NCBI RefSeq assembly: GCF_000737695.1
Contig: NZ_JPRM01000007.1
Coordinates: 50,665-114,664, forward strand
Direction: 5' to 3'
DNA: 64,000 bases
Source: Flavobacterium hydatis
Lineage (GTDB): Bacteria > Bacteroidota > Bacteroidia > Flavobacteriales > Flavobacteriaceae
Shown one piece after another: positions 44,808 through 52,748 of this stretch. The notes beneath the pieces are model-generated. The model was not told the DNA's origin. It was given only the letters and a program-made list of their open reading frames with translations, and made no database searches. Both the position numbers and the translations under genes were made by a program. Position 1 is the stretch's first letter; each line of letters opens with the position of its first letter.

Positions 44808-45842
44808 CTGAATCTTCTCTACTATCTCTTTTGGAGAAATTGACCTCATGGCATCTTCATACCCTTCAACGATTTTGTTTCCGTAAACAGATGTTGGTAA
44901 TAAAGGGTATTTAGTTCTGTCAGCTGTCAGAGCATCTTCTAGTTTTTGATTAAATGGTAAGAATCCTGCATACGGATGCGTTGCGCCCCAAAGCGTGATT
45001 ACTTTTACACCTAGCATTGCTGCTATATGTCCATTTCCGGAGTCCATAGAAAGCATTACATCAAGATTACTAATAAGTTGTAATTCTTGCTGAAACTTAA
45101 TTTTTCCAGCCATATTAACAACATTTTCAAACGGTTTAGAAAGTGAATCCAGAATTTCGATTTCTTTTTTTCCTCCTCCAAAAAGTAAAATTGTATGATT
45201 TTTATTTTCTGCTAGTTTTGCTATTACTTCTTGCATTAAATCCAGAGGATATACCTTAGAATCGTATTGTGCAAAAGGTGCAATCCCTATTAGTTTTTCA
45301 TGTTTATTACCAATTAAATCAACTATTTCCTGACTTAAAATTGGTTTTGAAGGGAAAACGGGTTTCGATAAATCTAATGAAAATCCTAGTTCTTCAAACA
45401 CTTTTTTGTGTCTTTCAAACATAGTAGGCAATGGCTTAAAGATTTTATTCTCTGCGCGCATTAATGCCTTTTTCTCTTCTCTGGCTTTATCAACAAAAGC
45501 AGTTTTTTTTCCGCTTAAAGCGAAAAAAGTTCGAACAATTTTAGAGCGTAAAACGTTGTGTAAGTCTGCAAAAGCATCAATATGCAGCTTTTTTAAATCT
45601 TTGTATAAACGTACTAATCCCAGAAATCCTTTATGACGTTCTTTATCATCAAAAACAAAGAAAGTTAGGTTAGGAATTCCATCAAAAAATGGTTTAAAGA
45701 AAGGTCGGGAAATTACAGTTAACTTTACCTCTGGATACTGTTTTACAAAAGCGCGTAAAACAGGAACCGTCATGGCAACATCTCCCATTGCGGAGAGTCT
45801 CATGACGGCTATATGCTTAATTGTATTGGACAATTCTGCCAA
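44796..45842 (-). CDS. Glycosyltransferase family 9 (heptosyltransferase-like)
   Basis: A 348-residue GT-B enzyme of the ADP-heptose:LPS heptosyltransferase family: RLSAMGDVAMTVPVLRAFVKQYP at the N-terminus, LFGGGKKEIEILDSLSKPF and LMLSMDSGNGHIAAMLGVKV in the C-terminal donor domain. It is expected to extend the LPS core at the cytoplasmic face; the sugar is not specified by sequence. It is adjacent to DUF4254 (no gap), so they form an operon. Confidence 0.88.
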   Translation of the reverse strand: MAELSNTIKHIAVMRLSAMGDVAMTVPVLRAFVKQYPEVKLTVISRPFFKPFFDGIPNLTFFVFDDKERHKGFLGLVRLYKDLKKLHIDAFADLHNVLRSKIVRTFFALSGKKTAFVDKAREEKKALMRAENKIFKPLPTMFERHKKVFEELGFSLDLSKPVFPSKPILSQEIVDLIGNKHEKLIGIAPFAQYDSKVYPLDLMQEVIAKLAENKNHTILLFGGGKKEIEILDSLSKPFENVVNMAGKIKFQQELQLISNLDVMLSMDSGNGHIAAMLGVKVITLWGATHPYAGFLPFNQKLEDALTADRTKYPLLPTSVYGNKIVEGYEDAMRSISPKEIVEKIQLSI

Positions 45843-46448
45843 TTATTTTTTGTTTTGGTATAAAACAGGATTCAAATCATCGTCGTTGTACATTTTCATT
45901 TGTTTGTACACTTTCATGAATTTATCTCCGTTTTCGATGTCTGTTAACAAATCATCTATTGCTGTAGATAAATCGCTTCTTTGCTCTAAAAGGATATTTA
46001 ATTTTTCCTGACATTTATCTCTATGTTCCTGAGTCGCTTCTGCACGAGTAGCTTCCTCATTCATATGATAAATTTTTAAAGCCAAAATAGATAATCTATC
46101 AAATGCCCATGCTGGACTTTCAGAATTGATTTTGGCACCGTCTTTTACTTTTACATTGCTAAATTTTTGTAAAAAATAGCTATCGATATATTCCACCATA
46201 TCAGTACGTTCCTGATTAGATGCATCTATCCTTCTTTTTAATGTAAGTGCAGCAACTGGGTCAATATTCGGGTCACGAATAATATCTTCAAAATGCCATT
46301 GTACAGTATCAATCCAGTTTTTTAAATACAATAAATGTTCAAATTTATCTTTAGGATATGGATTGTTTATTGGCTGATCAACATTATCAAATTTATGATA
46401 ATCTTTGATACTTTGTTCGAATACAGAATATGCTAATTTTGAAAACAT
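45843..46448 (-). CDS. DUF4254 family protein
   Basis: A 201-residue helical protein. The start at 46448 (MFSKLAYSVFEQSIKDYHKFD) fits both the promoter motif and the family. It shows the DUF4254 pattern: YLKNWIDTVQWHFEDIIRDP, then ALTLKRRIDASNQERTDMVE and AWAFDRLSILALKIYHM, with a C-terminal WxF/QxxEx-like helix. The family sits beside LPS glycosyltransferases in Bacteroidota, as here, but its function is unknown. The stop is directly next to the GT9 start. Confidence 0.85.
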   Translation of the reverse strand: MFSKLAYSVFEQSIKDYHKFDNVDQPINNPYPKDKFEHLLYLKNWIDTVQWHFEDIIRDPNIDPVAALTLKRRIDASNQERTDMVEYIDSYFLQKFSNVKVKDGAKINSESPAWAFDRLSILALKIYHMNEEATRAEATQEHRDKCQEKLNILLEQRSDLSTAIDDLLTDIENGDKFMKVYKQMKMYNDDDLNPVLYQNKK

Positions 46449-46468
46449 GTCTTTAAATTTTATAGATA

Positions 46469-46476
46469 CAAAGATA
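46469..46476 (-). promoter_or_regulatory. Promoter -7 element (TATCTTTG) for DUF4254-GT9
   Basis: Exact TAnnTTTG on the - strand, 21 nt before the DUF4254 start. It decides for the start at 46448 rather than a start inside or upstream of the motif. Confidence 0.55.
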
Positions 46477-46560
46477 CTTTTTATACTTTTATAAAAAAAT
46501 ATCAAACCATAAATCTATTTATCACAAATTAGGTTTTAAAATAAATTTAAAAATACCATC

Positions 46561-47214
46561 ATGCAGATTCATTATTTATCCGAAAATAACAGCGTATTAA
46601 ACCATTTTTTAGGCCAGATACGAAATATAAAAGTTCAAAACGACAGCATGCGTTTTCGAAGAAATATTGAGCGGATTGGTGAAATTATGGCGTATGAGAT
46701 AAGTAAAGACTTATCATATAAAAACGTAGAAATCGAAACGCCTCTTGGTACCAAAAGTACTACCGAAATAGATGATAAACTTATTTTATGTTCTATTTTA
46801 CGTGCTGGTTTACCGCTACATATTGGTTTTTTGAACTACTTTGATGAAGCCGAAAATGGTTTTGTTTCAGCATGCAGACATCATCCTAATAATGATGATG
46901 AATTTGTTATTTTGGTTGAATATCAGGCTTTATCTAGCATCAATAATAAAACTCTTTTATTAATCGATCCAATGCTTGCAACTGGTCAATCGATTGTTGC
47001 TGTATATGAGAAACTAATACAAAATGGTGCGCCAAAAGAAATGCATCTTGCTGTTGTAATTGCTGCTCCAGAAGGTGTTGCTTATCTAGAAAAACACTTG
47101 CCAGATTCTTGTCATTTATGGATTGCTGCCTTGGATAGTAACTTAAATGAGAAAAATTATATCGTTCCTGGATTGGGCGATGCCGGTGACTTAGCTTATG
47201 GTAATAAACTATAA
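46561..47214 (+). CDS. upp: Uracil phosphoribosyltransferase
   Basis: A 217-residue type I phosphoribosyltransferase converting uracil and PRPP to UMP. Visible are the PRPP-binding LLLIDPMLATGQSIVAVYEK loop and the C-terminal uracil-binding IVPGLGDAGDLAYG. An N-terminal LFHDxxT-like segment is replaced by flavobacterial variants. It is an isolated + strand gene whose 3' end overlaps the convergent DUF6427 gene by 6 bp. Confidence 0.95.
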   Translation: MQIHYLSENNSVLNHFLGQIRNIKVQNDSMRFRRNIERIGEIMAYEISKDLSYKNVEIETPLGTKSTTEIDDKLILCSILRAGLPLHIGFLNYFDEAENGFVSACRHHPNNDDEFVILVEYQALSSINNKTLLLIDPMLATGQSIVAVYEKLIQNGAPKEMHLAVVIAAPEGVAYLEKHLPDSCHLWIAALDSNLNEKNYIVPGLGDAGDLAYGNKL

Positions 47215-48138
47215 TTGAGAGAAAAAGGTAAATAGACTACACAAAATCAAGACTCCATAGACAATCTCGTTATTTAGTTTGTTTTGTGAAAACTCTATAT
47301 GACTTGATCCCATAATAGCCAAAGGTGCTACTGTAAACAATAATAAATCGTTGCTTTTATTAGGAGATATTAAAAATACAATTATCCCTATAAAGAAATA
47401 GGCAACGATTTTTTTGTATGAAGAATGCAGTAATAATGGTCTGTTTGATAGTGTTAACAACAACGAAACCACAAAAAATAACGCAACTGCTACATAAATT
47501 GATAAAGCCCCATTTTGGTAATTATTGGTAAAATAATTAATTCTAAAATCAACTGCTGCACGGTTTTGAAAGAATGTAATTACATCAATATTAAACATTA
47601 ATGATACTAATAGAAATAGTGTAGCTATAGCAAAAAGAGCTATAAATGGTAAAATCCAGTTTCTATAATCGCCTGCAACGTGAAAAATTATTGATATAAA
47701 TACCAATATCAGAAATAAAATACACCAAAACTGAAACAATGATGCCAATAGTATCCATAATGATGCATCAAATATTTTTTCTTTAGATGATTTTAGAGAT
47801 TGTAATGATAACAATCGACGAAGCGCTAATAGCACAAAAAAATTGGCAAGCAAAACATTAGGATTATTTAGTGCCGACGGAAAAAATAACGATAATAACA
47901 AATAAAAGAATATCGTATAACCATTGTCTTTACTAAGTCCGTTTTTCTTAACAACAAAGTTTGTTATCAACATTGATCCTAATACAACTATCAATAAACT
48001 TATTTTTTCTGAAATTGAAATAAGTGATTTTACCCAAGAAATTTCTTGAAATTGATAGATGAAAAAGAAAACCAGCATTAAAATTACGACCAATGAATAA
48101 TTTAATGGTGTAGATTTTTTAAAAACACTTGTTATCAT
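47209..48138 (-). CDS. DUF6427 family membrane protein
   Basis: A 309-residue protein with about nine membrane helices and few polar residues, of the DUF6427 type. Recognisable parts are VKKNGLSKDNGYTIFFYLLL, ALNNPNVLLANFFVLLALRR and SNRPLLLHSSYKKIVAYFF. Function unknown. It may be paired with the small DUF6341 protein encoded divergently 143 bp away, as both are Bacteroidota-specific membrane proteins. Confidence 0.75.
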   Translation of the reverse strand: MITSVFKKSTPLNYSLVVILMLVFFFIYQFQEISWVKSLISISEKISLLIVVLGSMLITNFVVKKNGLSKDNGYTIFFYLLLSLFFPSALNNPNVLLANFFVLLALRRLLSLQSLKSSKEKIFDASLWILLASLFQFWCILFLILVFISIIFHVAGDYRNWILPFIALFAIATLFLLVSLMFNIDVITFFQNRAAVDFRINYFTNNYQNGALSIYVAVALFFVVSLLLTLSNRPLLLHSSYKKIVAYFFIGIIVFLISPNKSNDLLLFTVAPLAIMGSSHIEFSQNKLNNEIVYGVLILCSLFTFFSQL

Positions 48139-48150
48139 AAGGATATTTTA

Positions 48151-48158
48151 TACTTTTG
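48151..48158 (+). promoter_or_regulatory. Possible promoter -7 element (TACTTTTG) for the DUF6341 gene
   Basis: TAnnTTTG match on the + strand, 124 nt before the ATG at 48282, in the divergent gap with DUF6427. The long leader makes it less certain. Confidence 0.35.
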
Positions 48159-48281
48159 TGACTGTAAATATAATACTTGTTTAAAAAGGAAACCAACAAG
48201 TTGAAATAAAGATTCTGATTATCGGGATTTATAACTTCAATGTGTTACAAAACAATAAATAACAAAATAATTTTATAAATT

Positions 48282-48512
48282 ATGACAACTTTTTTTGAAG
48301 GAATACAGTACTTATTCGTAAACATTTTATTTGCTCCACTTGATTTTTTACGTTCATTAGAACTTGTATCATGGTTTGGTGCTAATACAATTAACTGGAT
48401 TTTCATGATTATCTGTGCAGCTGCAATGGTATATTGGATTAAACAATTACGCATTTTTGATGCAGCCGGAACAGAAAACCAAGATACTACGGCTCACTCT
48501 TTTTTAAAGTAA
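48282..48512 (+). CDS. DUF6341 family small membrane protein
   Basis: A 76-residue protein with two hydrophobic segments (about 8-27 and 33-53): FFEGIQYLFVNILFAPLDFL and NTINWIFMIICAAAMVYWIK, then a polar tail RIFDAAGTENQDTTAHSFLK. Its 3' end overlaps the convergent purD gene by 9 bp. Function unknown. Confidence 0.75.
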   Translation: MTTFFEGIQYLFVNILFAPLDFLRSLELVSWFGANTINWIFMIICAAAMVYWIKQLRIFDAAGTENQDTTAHSFLK

Positions 48513-49778
48513 GTCGAAGCCAATATCTTTTCTAAAATACATCTTATCAAAATTTAGCTTGTCTATGTTTTGATAAGATTTTTTTATGGCCTCTTGGAAG
48601 TTGTCTCCATACGAAGTCACTGCCAAAACTCTTCCGCCATTACTTACCACATTGTTGTTATCCAACTTTGTTCCGGCATGGAAAACAATAGAATCTGAAA
48701 TATTTTCTAATCCAGAAATTACTTTTCCTTTTTCAAAATCCTCTGGATATCCACCTGAAACTACCATAATTGTTGTAGCACTTCTTGGATCAACTTCTAA
48801 AGAAATTGTATCTAGTTTTTCATTGGCTACAGCCAAGAACAATTCTACCAAATCCGTTTTTAATCTCGGAACTACAACTTCAGTTTCCGGATCACCCATT
48901 CTTACATTGTATTCTATTACGATTGGTTCGTTCTTAACATTTATCAAACCGATAAAAACAAAACCTTTGTACTCGATTCCGTCTTTTTGAAAACCTTCGA
49001 TTGTTGGTTTTACGATGCGTGTTTCTATTTTTTCCATTAAAACTGCATCAACATAAGGAACTGGAGAAACTGCTCCCATTCCGCCTGTATTTAATCCTGT
49101 ATCGCCTTCGCCAATACGCTTGTAATCTTTGGCAGTTGGTAGGATTTTATAACTTTTACCATCTGTTAATACAAAACAGCTTAGTTCGATTCCGTCAAGG
49201 AACTCTTCGATAACAACTTTAGAGCTCGCTACACCAAATTTTTCATGTACAAGCATGTTTCTTAATTCAGTTTTAGCTTCTTCAAGGTCCTGAATAATCA
49301 AAACTCCCTTTCCTGCTGCTAAACCATCTGCTTTTAAAACATAAGGAGGTTGCAATGTTTCTAGAAACTTACATCCATTTTCTACCGTTTCTGCAGTAAA
49401 ACTATCGTAAGCTGCTGTTGGGATATTGTGTTTCATCAAGAATTCTTTGGCAAACTCTTTACTTCCTTCAAGTTGAGCGCCTAATTTTGATGGTCCGATA
49501 ACCGGAATATGTTTTAAACTTTCGTCATTTTTAAAATAATCGTAAATCCCTTTTACCAATGGATCTTCGGGTCCTACGACAACCATACCTATATTTTCCT
49601 GAATTACTAAGGTTTTTATCGCTTCAAAATCTGTTGGACTAATGTTTACATTATGGGCAATACCAGCTGTTCCGGCATTTCCTGGTGCAACAAATAGTTT
49701 TTCGCATAGCGGACTTTGAATCATTTTCCATGCAAATGCATGCTCTCTTCCTCCTGAACCCAATAGTAAAATTGTCAT
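48504..49778 (-). CDS. purD: Phosphoribosylamine-glycine ligase
   Basis: A 424-residue ATP-grasp enzyme, GAR synthetase, step 2 of purine biosynthesis. The N-terminal LLLGSGGREHAFAWKM loop, the ATP-grasp PYVLKADGLAAGKGVLI and the catalytic GFVFIGLI with VIEYNVRMGDPETEVVVPRL metal site are all present. The gene has its own promoter motif and is monocistronic in this window. Confidence 0.97.
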   Translation of the reverse strand: MTILLLGSGGREHAFAWKMIQSPLCEKLFVAPGNAGTAGIAHNVNISPTDFEAIKTLVIQENIGMVVVGPEDPLVKGIYDYFKNDESLKHIPVIGPSKLGAQLEGSKEFAKEFLMKHNIPTAAYDSFTAETVENGCKFLETLQPPYVLKADGLAAGKGVLIIQDLEEAKTELRNMLVHEKFGVASSKVVIEEFLDGIELSCFVLTDGKSYKILPTAKDYKRIGEGDTGLNTGGMGAVSPVPYVDAVLMEKIETRIVKPTIEGFQKDGIEYKGFVFIGLINVKNEPIVIEYNVRMGDPETEVVVPRLKTDLVELFLAVANEKLDTISLEVDPRSATTIMVVSGGYPEDFEKGKVISGLENISDSIVFHAGTKLDNNNVVSNGGRVLAVTSYGDNFQEAIKKSYQNIDKLNFDKMYFRKDIGFDLL

Positions 49779-49803
49779 TGTATAGTTGTATTTAGTTGTG
49801 GTG

Positions 49804-49811
49804 CAAAAATA
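49804..49811 (-). promoter_or_regulatory. Promoter -7 element (TATTTTTG) for purD
   Basis: TAnnTTTG on the - strand ending 26 nt before the purD ATG. No -33 seen. Confidence 0.5.
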
Positions 49812-49885
49812 ATTGCTTTTAACCTTAAAACAGAATTAATTTTTAAAAAGTTGTTGGTTGTTGATCTTTAGTTGTTGGTAAATAT

Positions 49886-49893
49886 TATTTTTG
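49886..49893 (+). promoter_or_regulatory. Promoter -7 element (TATTTTTG) for the PaaK-like gene
   Basis: TAnnTTTG ending 9 nt before the ATG at 49903, implying a leader of only about five nucleotides. Another in-frame ATG lies at 49912. Confidence 0.5.
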
Positions 49894-49902
49894 GTGAAAT
49901 TT

Positions 49903-51222
49903 ATGCTCCAAATGCTTCGACTTTTTGATCTTTCTCTTCTTATAAATGGATTTCCAATTAAGGAAGCCAAAGCCGAATTGGATACCATTATTCAGTTTTC
50001 TGAAGAGGAACATACGCTGTTTATTAAACATAAAAAAGAAGAAATTGTTGCTTATCATTTGCAGAACAACCCTTTTTATGCATCATTAGTTGGTTCTGTA
50101 AATACCAAAAATTGGAACGATTTACCTGTTTTAAACAAACAGAATTTGCAAAAACCTCTTTCTGAGAGGTTGTCTAAAGGTTATACTATCAAAAACGTTT
50201 ACCTCAACAAAACTTCAGGATCTAGTGGAACTCCTTTTGTTTTTGCAAAAGATAAGTATTGTCATGCTTTAACCTGGGCTTCGAATATTATGCGCTTTGG
50301 TTGGCACGGAATCAATTTTAATACTTCGTATCAGGCTCGTTTTTATGGGATTCCGATGGATTTTATTGGAAACAGAAAAGAACGTTTTAAAGATTTTTTA
50401 AGCAACCGTTATCGGTTTCCGATTTTTAATTTATCGGATAAAATATTGGAAGGCTTTTTAAAAAAATTCCAAACCAAAAAATTTGACTACCTCAACGGTT
50501 ATACAAGTTCTATCGTTTTATTTGCAAAGTTTTTAGAAAAGAGAAATATCATATTAAAAGATATTTGTCCTAGTCTAAAAGTATGTATTGTAACATCTGA
50601 AATGCTTTTTGAAAGTGATAAAATTCTTTTGAAAAAGCAATTTGGGTTTCCTATTGTTAATGAATATGGCGCATCTGAACTTGATTTAATTGCTTTTGAA
50701 AATCCGAAAGGAGAATGGCAAATAAATGCAGAAACTCTTTTTGTCGAGATTCTGGATGAAAATAATCAACCAGTTCCCAATGGAACTGAAGGCAAGATTG
50801 TAATTACATCATTGTACAACAAAGCGCATCCTTTTATAAGATATGAAATTGGCGACTTGGGGTTTCTGGATGAAAAAAGCACATTACAAAAGCCTATTTT
50901 AAAACAGTTAACAGGAAGAACAAATGATATTGCGGTATTACCAAGTGGGAAGAAATCGCCTGGATTAACCTTTTATTATGTTACCAAAAGCATCATAGAA
51001 GACGATGGAAATGTAAAAGAATTTATCATCAAACAAACTCAAATAGATTCTTTTGAAATAGAATATGTTAGTGATAATGAACTTAATAAAAACCAAATTG
51101 AGAAAATTAAAACTGCAATTATTCTTTACTTGGAACCTAATTTAAACTTCTCATTTACCCGAAAAACAGTTTTAGAAAGAACCAATCGCGGAAAGCTAAA
51201 ACAGTTTAAATCTTATTTATAA
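49903..51222 (+). CDS. PaaK/CapK-like AMP-forming ligase family protein
   Basis: A 439-residue protein of the phenylacetate-CoA-ligase / capsule-biosynthesis CapK family. It has NKTSGSSGTPFVFAKDKYC (phosphate loop), VNEYGASELDLIAFE (A5 motif) and HPFIRYEIGDLGFL (AMP ribose Asp), with the start at 49903. Relatives occur in polysaccharide loci, and an exopolysaccharide gene trio lies 0.8 kb further on, but on the opposite strand. The acid it activates is unknown. It is a paralogue of the ligase in the pigment cluster. Confidence 0.85.
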   Translation: MLQMLRLFDLSLLINGFPIKEAKAELDTIIQFSEEEHTLFIKHKKEEIVAYHLQNNPFYASLVGSVNTKNWNDLPVLNKQNLQKPLSERLSKGYTIKNVYLNKTSGSSGTPFVFAKDKYCHALTWASNIMRFGWHGINFNTSYQARFYGIPMDFIGNRKERFKDFLSNRYRFPIFNLSDKILEGFLKKFQTKKFDYLNGYTSSIVLFAKFLEKRNIILKDICPSLKVCIVTSEMLFESDKILLKKQFGFPIVNEYGASELDLIAFENPKGEWQINAETLFVEILDENNQPVPNGTEGKIVITSLYNKAHPFIRYEIGDLGFLDEKSTLQKPILKQLTGRTNDIAVLPSGKKSPGLTFYYVTKSIIEDDGNVKEFIIKQTQIDSFEIEYVSDNELNKNQIEKIKTAIILYLEPNLNFSFTRKTVLERTNRGKLKQFKSYL

Positions 51223-51236
51223 TATAAATAAAATCT

Positions 51237-51244
51237 TACATTTG
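51237..51244 (+). promoter_or_regulatory. Promoter -7 element (TACATTTG) for the ORF6N gene
   Basis: TAnnTTTG 19 nt before the ATG at 51264, just after the PaaK-like gene stop. It suggests separate transcription of the ORF6N gene. Confidence 0.45.
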
Positions 51245-51263
51245 TTTTTTTAATTAAAAACTC

Positions 51264-51794
51264 ATGGACGATCAATCTCTGCTTTCTGAAGAAACTGTTT
51301 CTAACAAAATTTACTTTATCCGTAATCAAAAAGTAATGTTGGATAGCGACCTAGCTTTACTTTATGGAATAGAAACTAAAGTTTTAAAACAAGCCGTTAA
51401 AAGAAATATATCTAGGTTTCCCGAAGATTTTATGTTTGAACTTATTAAAACAGAATATGATTCTCTAAGGTCACAAATTGTGACCTTAGAGAAAGGAAGA
51501 GGTAAATATCAAAAATATCTTCCTTTTGCATTCACAGAACATGATGTTTTAATGTTATCTAGTGTACTAAAAAGTGATAAAGCTATCCAAACCAATATTC
51601 AAATTATGCGGATATTTACAAAGGTTAGAGAAATGCTTTTGGACACAACAGAAATGAAAATAGATATTCTTCAGATTCAAAAGAAGTTAGAGAATCATGA
51701 TAAAAATATTGAACTGGTCTTTTCTTATCTAGACGAATTAACAGAGAAAAAAGAAGACGAAAGTGAAAGAGTAAAAATTGGATATAAAAAATAA
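51264..51794 (+). CDS. ORF6N-domain (phage antirepressor-like) DNA-binding protein
   Basis: A 176-residue protein with an ORF6N domain at about residues 12-100: IYFIRNQKVMLDSDLALLYG, KVLKQAVKRNISRFPEDFMF and LPFAFTEHDVLMLSSVLKSD. The C-terminal part is a coiled coil (MKIDILQIQKKLENHDKNIE). Codons 66-77 lie on a 33-bp palindrome and encode SLRSQIVTLE, a segment I recall from many Bacteroidota ORF6N proteins. No phage genes are next to it. Related palindromes follow the stop. Confidence 0.85.
   Translation: MDDQSLLSEETVSNKIYFIRNQKVMLDSDLALLYGIETKVLKQAVKRNISRFPEDFMFELIKTEYDSLRSQIVTLEKGRGKYQKYLPFAFTEHDVLMLSSVLKSDKAIQTNIQIMRIFTKVREMLLDTTEMKIDILQIQKKLENHDKNIELVFSYLDELTEKKEDESERVKIGYKK
51461..51493. 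repeat. 33-bp palindrome inside the ORF6N gene
   Basis: Perfect dyad around 51477 with 16-bp arms (TTCTCTAAGGTCACAA on the left). It is the same core, GGTCACAA-N-TTGTGACC, as in the three palindromes after the gene. Confidence 0.9.
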
Positions 51795-51826
51795 TAAATT
51801 CTTCAAGATTGCAAGTTATGACCTTG

Positions 51827-51861
51827 AAAACTTGAAGTCACAAATTGTGACCTCAAGTTTT
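51827..51861. repeat. Palindrome 1 downstream of the ORF6N gene
   Basis: Arms of 17 bp (AAAACTTGAAGTCACAA at 51827-51843, right arm 51845-51861) with one mismatch. Confidence 0.85.
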
Positions 51862-51904
51862 TCTTAAAAATTTTATATTTAGACTTACTAAATAGAATTT
51901 GAAG

Positions 51905-51933
51905 ATTGGAGGCCGCAAATTGCGACCTCCAAT
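51905..51933. repeat. Palindrome 2 downstream of the ORF6N gene
   Basis: Arms of 14 bp (ATTGGAGGCCGCAA and its partner, centre 51919) with one mismatch. The core is changed from TCACAA to CGCAA with the matching change on the other arm (TTGCGA). Confidence 0.85.
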
Positions 51934-51943
51934 TCTGACAAAG

Positions 51944-51978
51944 ATTCTTTAAGGTCACAATTTGTGACCTTAAAGAAT
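51944..51978. terminator. Palindrome 3, probable bidirectional terminator
   Basis: Perfect 17-bp arms (ATTCTTTAAGGTCACAA, 51944-51960; right arm 51962-51978) around a single centre base, ending on the stop codon of the convergent GT2 gene. It can serve both genes. Confidence 0.7.
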
Positions 51979-52748
51979 TATAAGAAATATGCTTTTATAT
52001 ATCTTGGTTTAATAACTAATTGTGTGAACAAAAATCGAGTCATATAGATACAGGATATCACAAAATTAAACCCATGGAATCGTCTGTAAACACCGAAATT
52101 ATGTTTTATCAATTTGAACTTTGAAGATGAAATGGAATCTTTTCTAATTCTATAATAGGCTAATGATTCAGGGACAGGTTTTGCTTCTTTAATTTGTTTT
52201 AAAATCGTAAGCCACAAGCGCCAATCTTGTCTTTTTTGAGTAGCTTCTATTCTGATTTTTCCAAAAAATTCAACATCATAAATAGCAGTTAAGTTCCCCA
52301 CATAATTACAGAAGAACAATTCTTCGTAAGTTAAATTTATTGGAGCTTCTATCTTTTTGTTTAGAACATTCCCCTCTTCATCAATCCACTCATAAAAACT
52401 AAACGTAAACGGCAGATCCTTATCTTTTAAGAACTGTATTTGTTTTTCTAATTTTAGGGGAAACCACAAATCATCAGCATCAAGAAATGCTATATACCTT
52501 CCATTTGCTTTATCCAAAGCTATATTTCTGGCAAATCCGTTTCCTGAATTTTTTTCTAATTCAGTGATTTTTATTCGATTATCGGCTTGAGCAAATTCTT
52601 TTATAATTGCTACTGTATTATCTGTCGAGGCATCATCTACTACAATAATTTCCCAATGAGAATAACTTTGGTTAAGTACTGATTGTAATGTGGAGCGGAT
52701 GAATTTTTCGCAATTATACGTTGGGATTAAAATAGAAACTAAATCCAT
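51978..52748 (-). CDS. Glycosyltransferase family 2
   Basis: A 256-residue GT-A enzyme: VSILIPTYNCEKFIRSTLQS, VVDDASTDNTVAII and a RYIAFLDADDLWFPLKLEKQ acceptor/metal segment (DADD for the DxD motif). The C-terminus ends in basic, aromatic segments and may bind the membrane. Its start overlaps the stop of the polyprenyl glycosylphosphotransferase gene, so they are co-translated. Product: unidentified exopolysaccharide or lipid-linked sugar. Confidence 0.88.
   Translation of the reverse strand: MDLVSILIPTYNCEKFIRSTLQSVLNQSYSHWEIIVVDDASTDNTVAIIKEFAQADNRIKITELEKNSGNGFARNIALDKANGRYIAFLDADDLWFPLKLEKQIQFLKDKDLPFTFSFYEWIDEEGNVLNKKIEAPINLTYEELFFCNYVGNLTAIYDVEFFGKIRIEATQKRQDWRLWLTILKQIKEAKPVPESLAYYRIRKDSISSSKFKLIKHNFGVYRRFHGFNFVISCIYMTRFLFTQLVIKPRYIKAYFL

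Noticed and set aside
51264..52000. Prophage remnant at the ORF6N gene
   Set aside because: No integrase, capsid, tail or lysis gene and no att-like repeats; neighbours are chromosomal.
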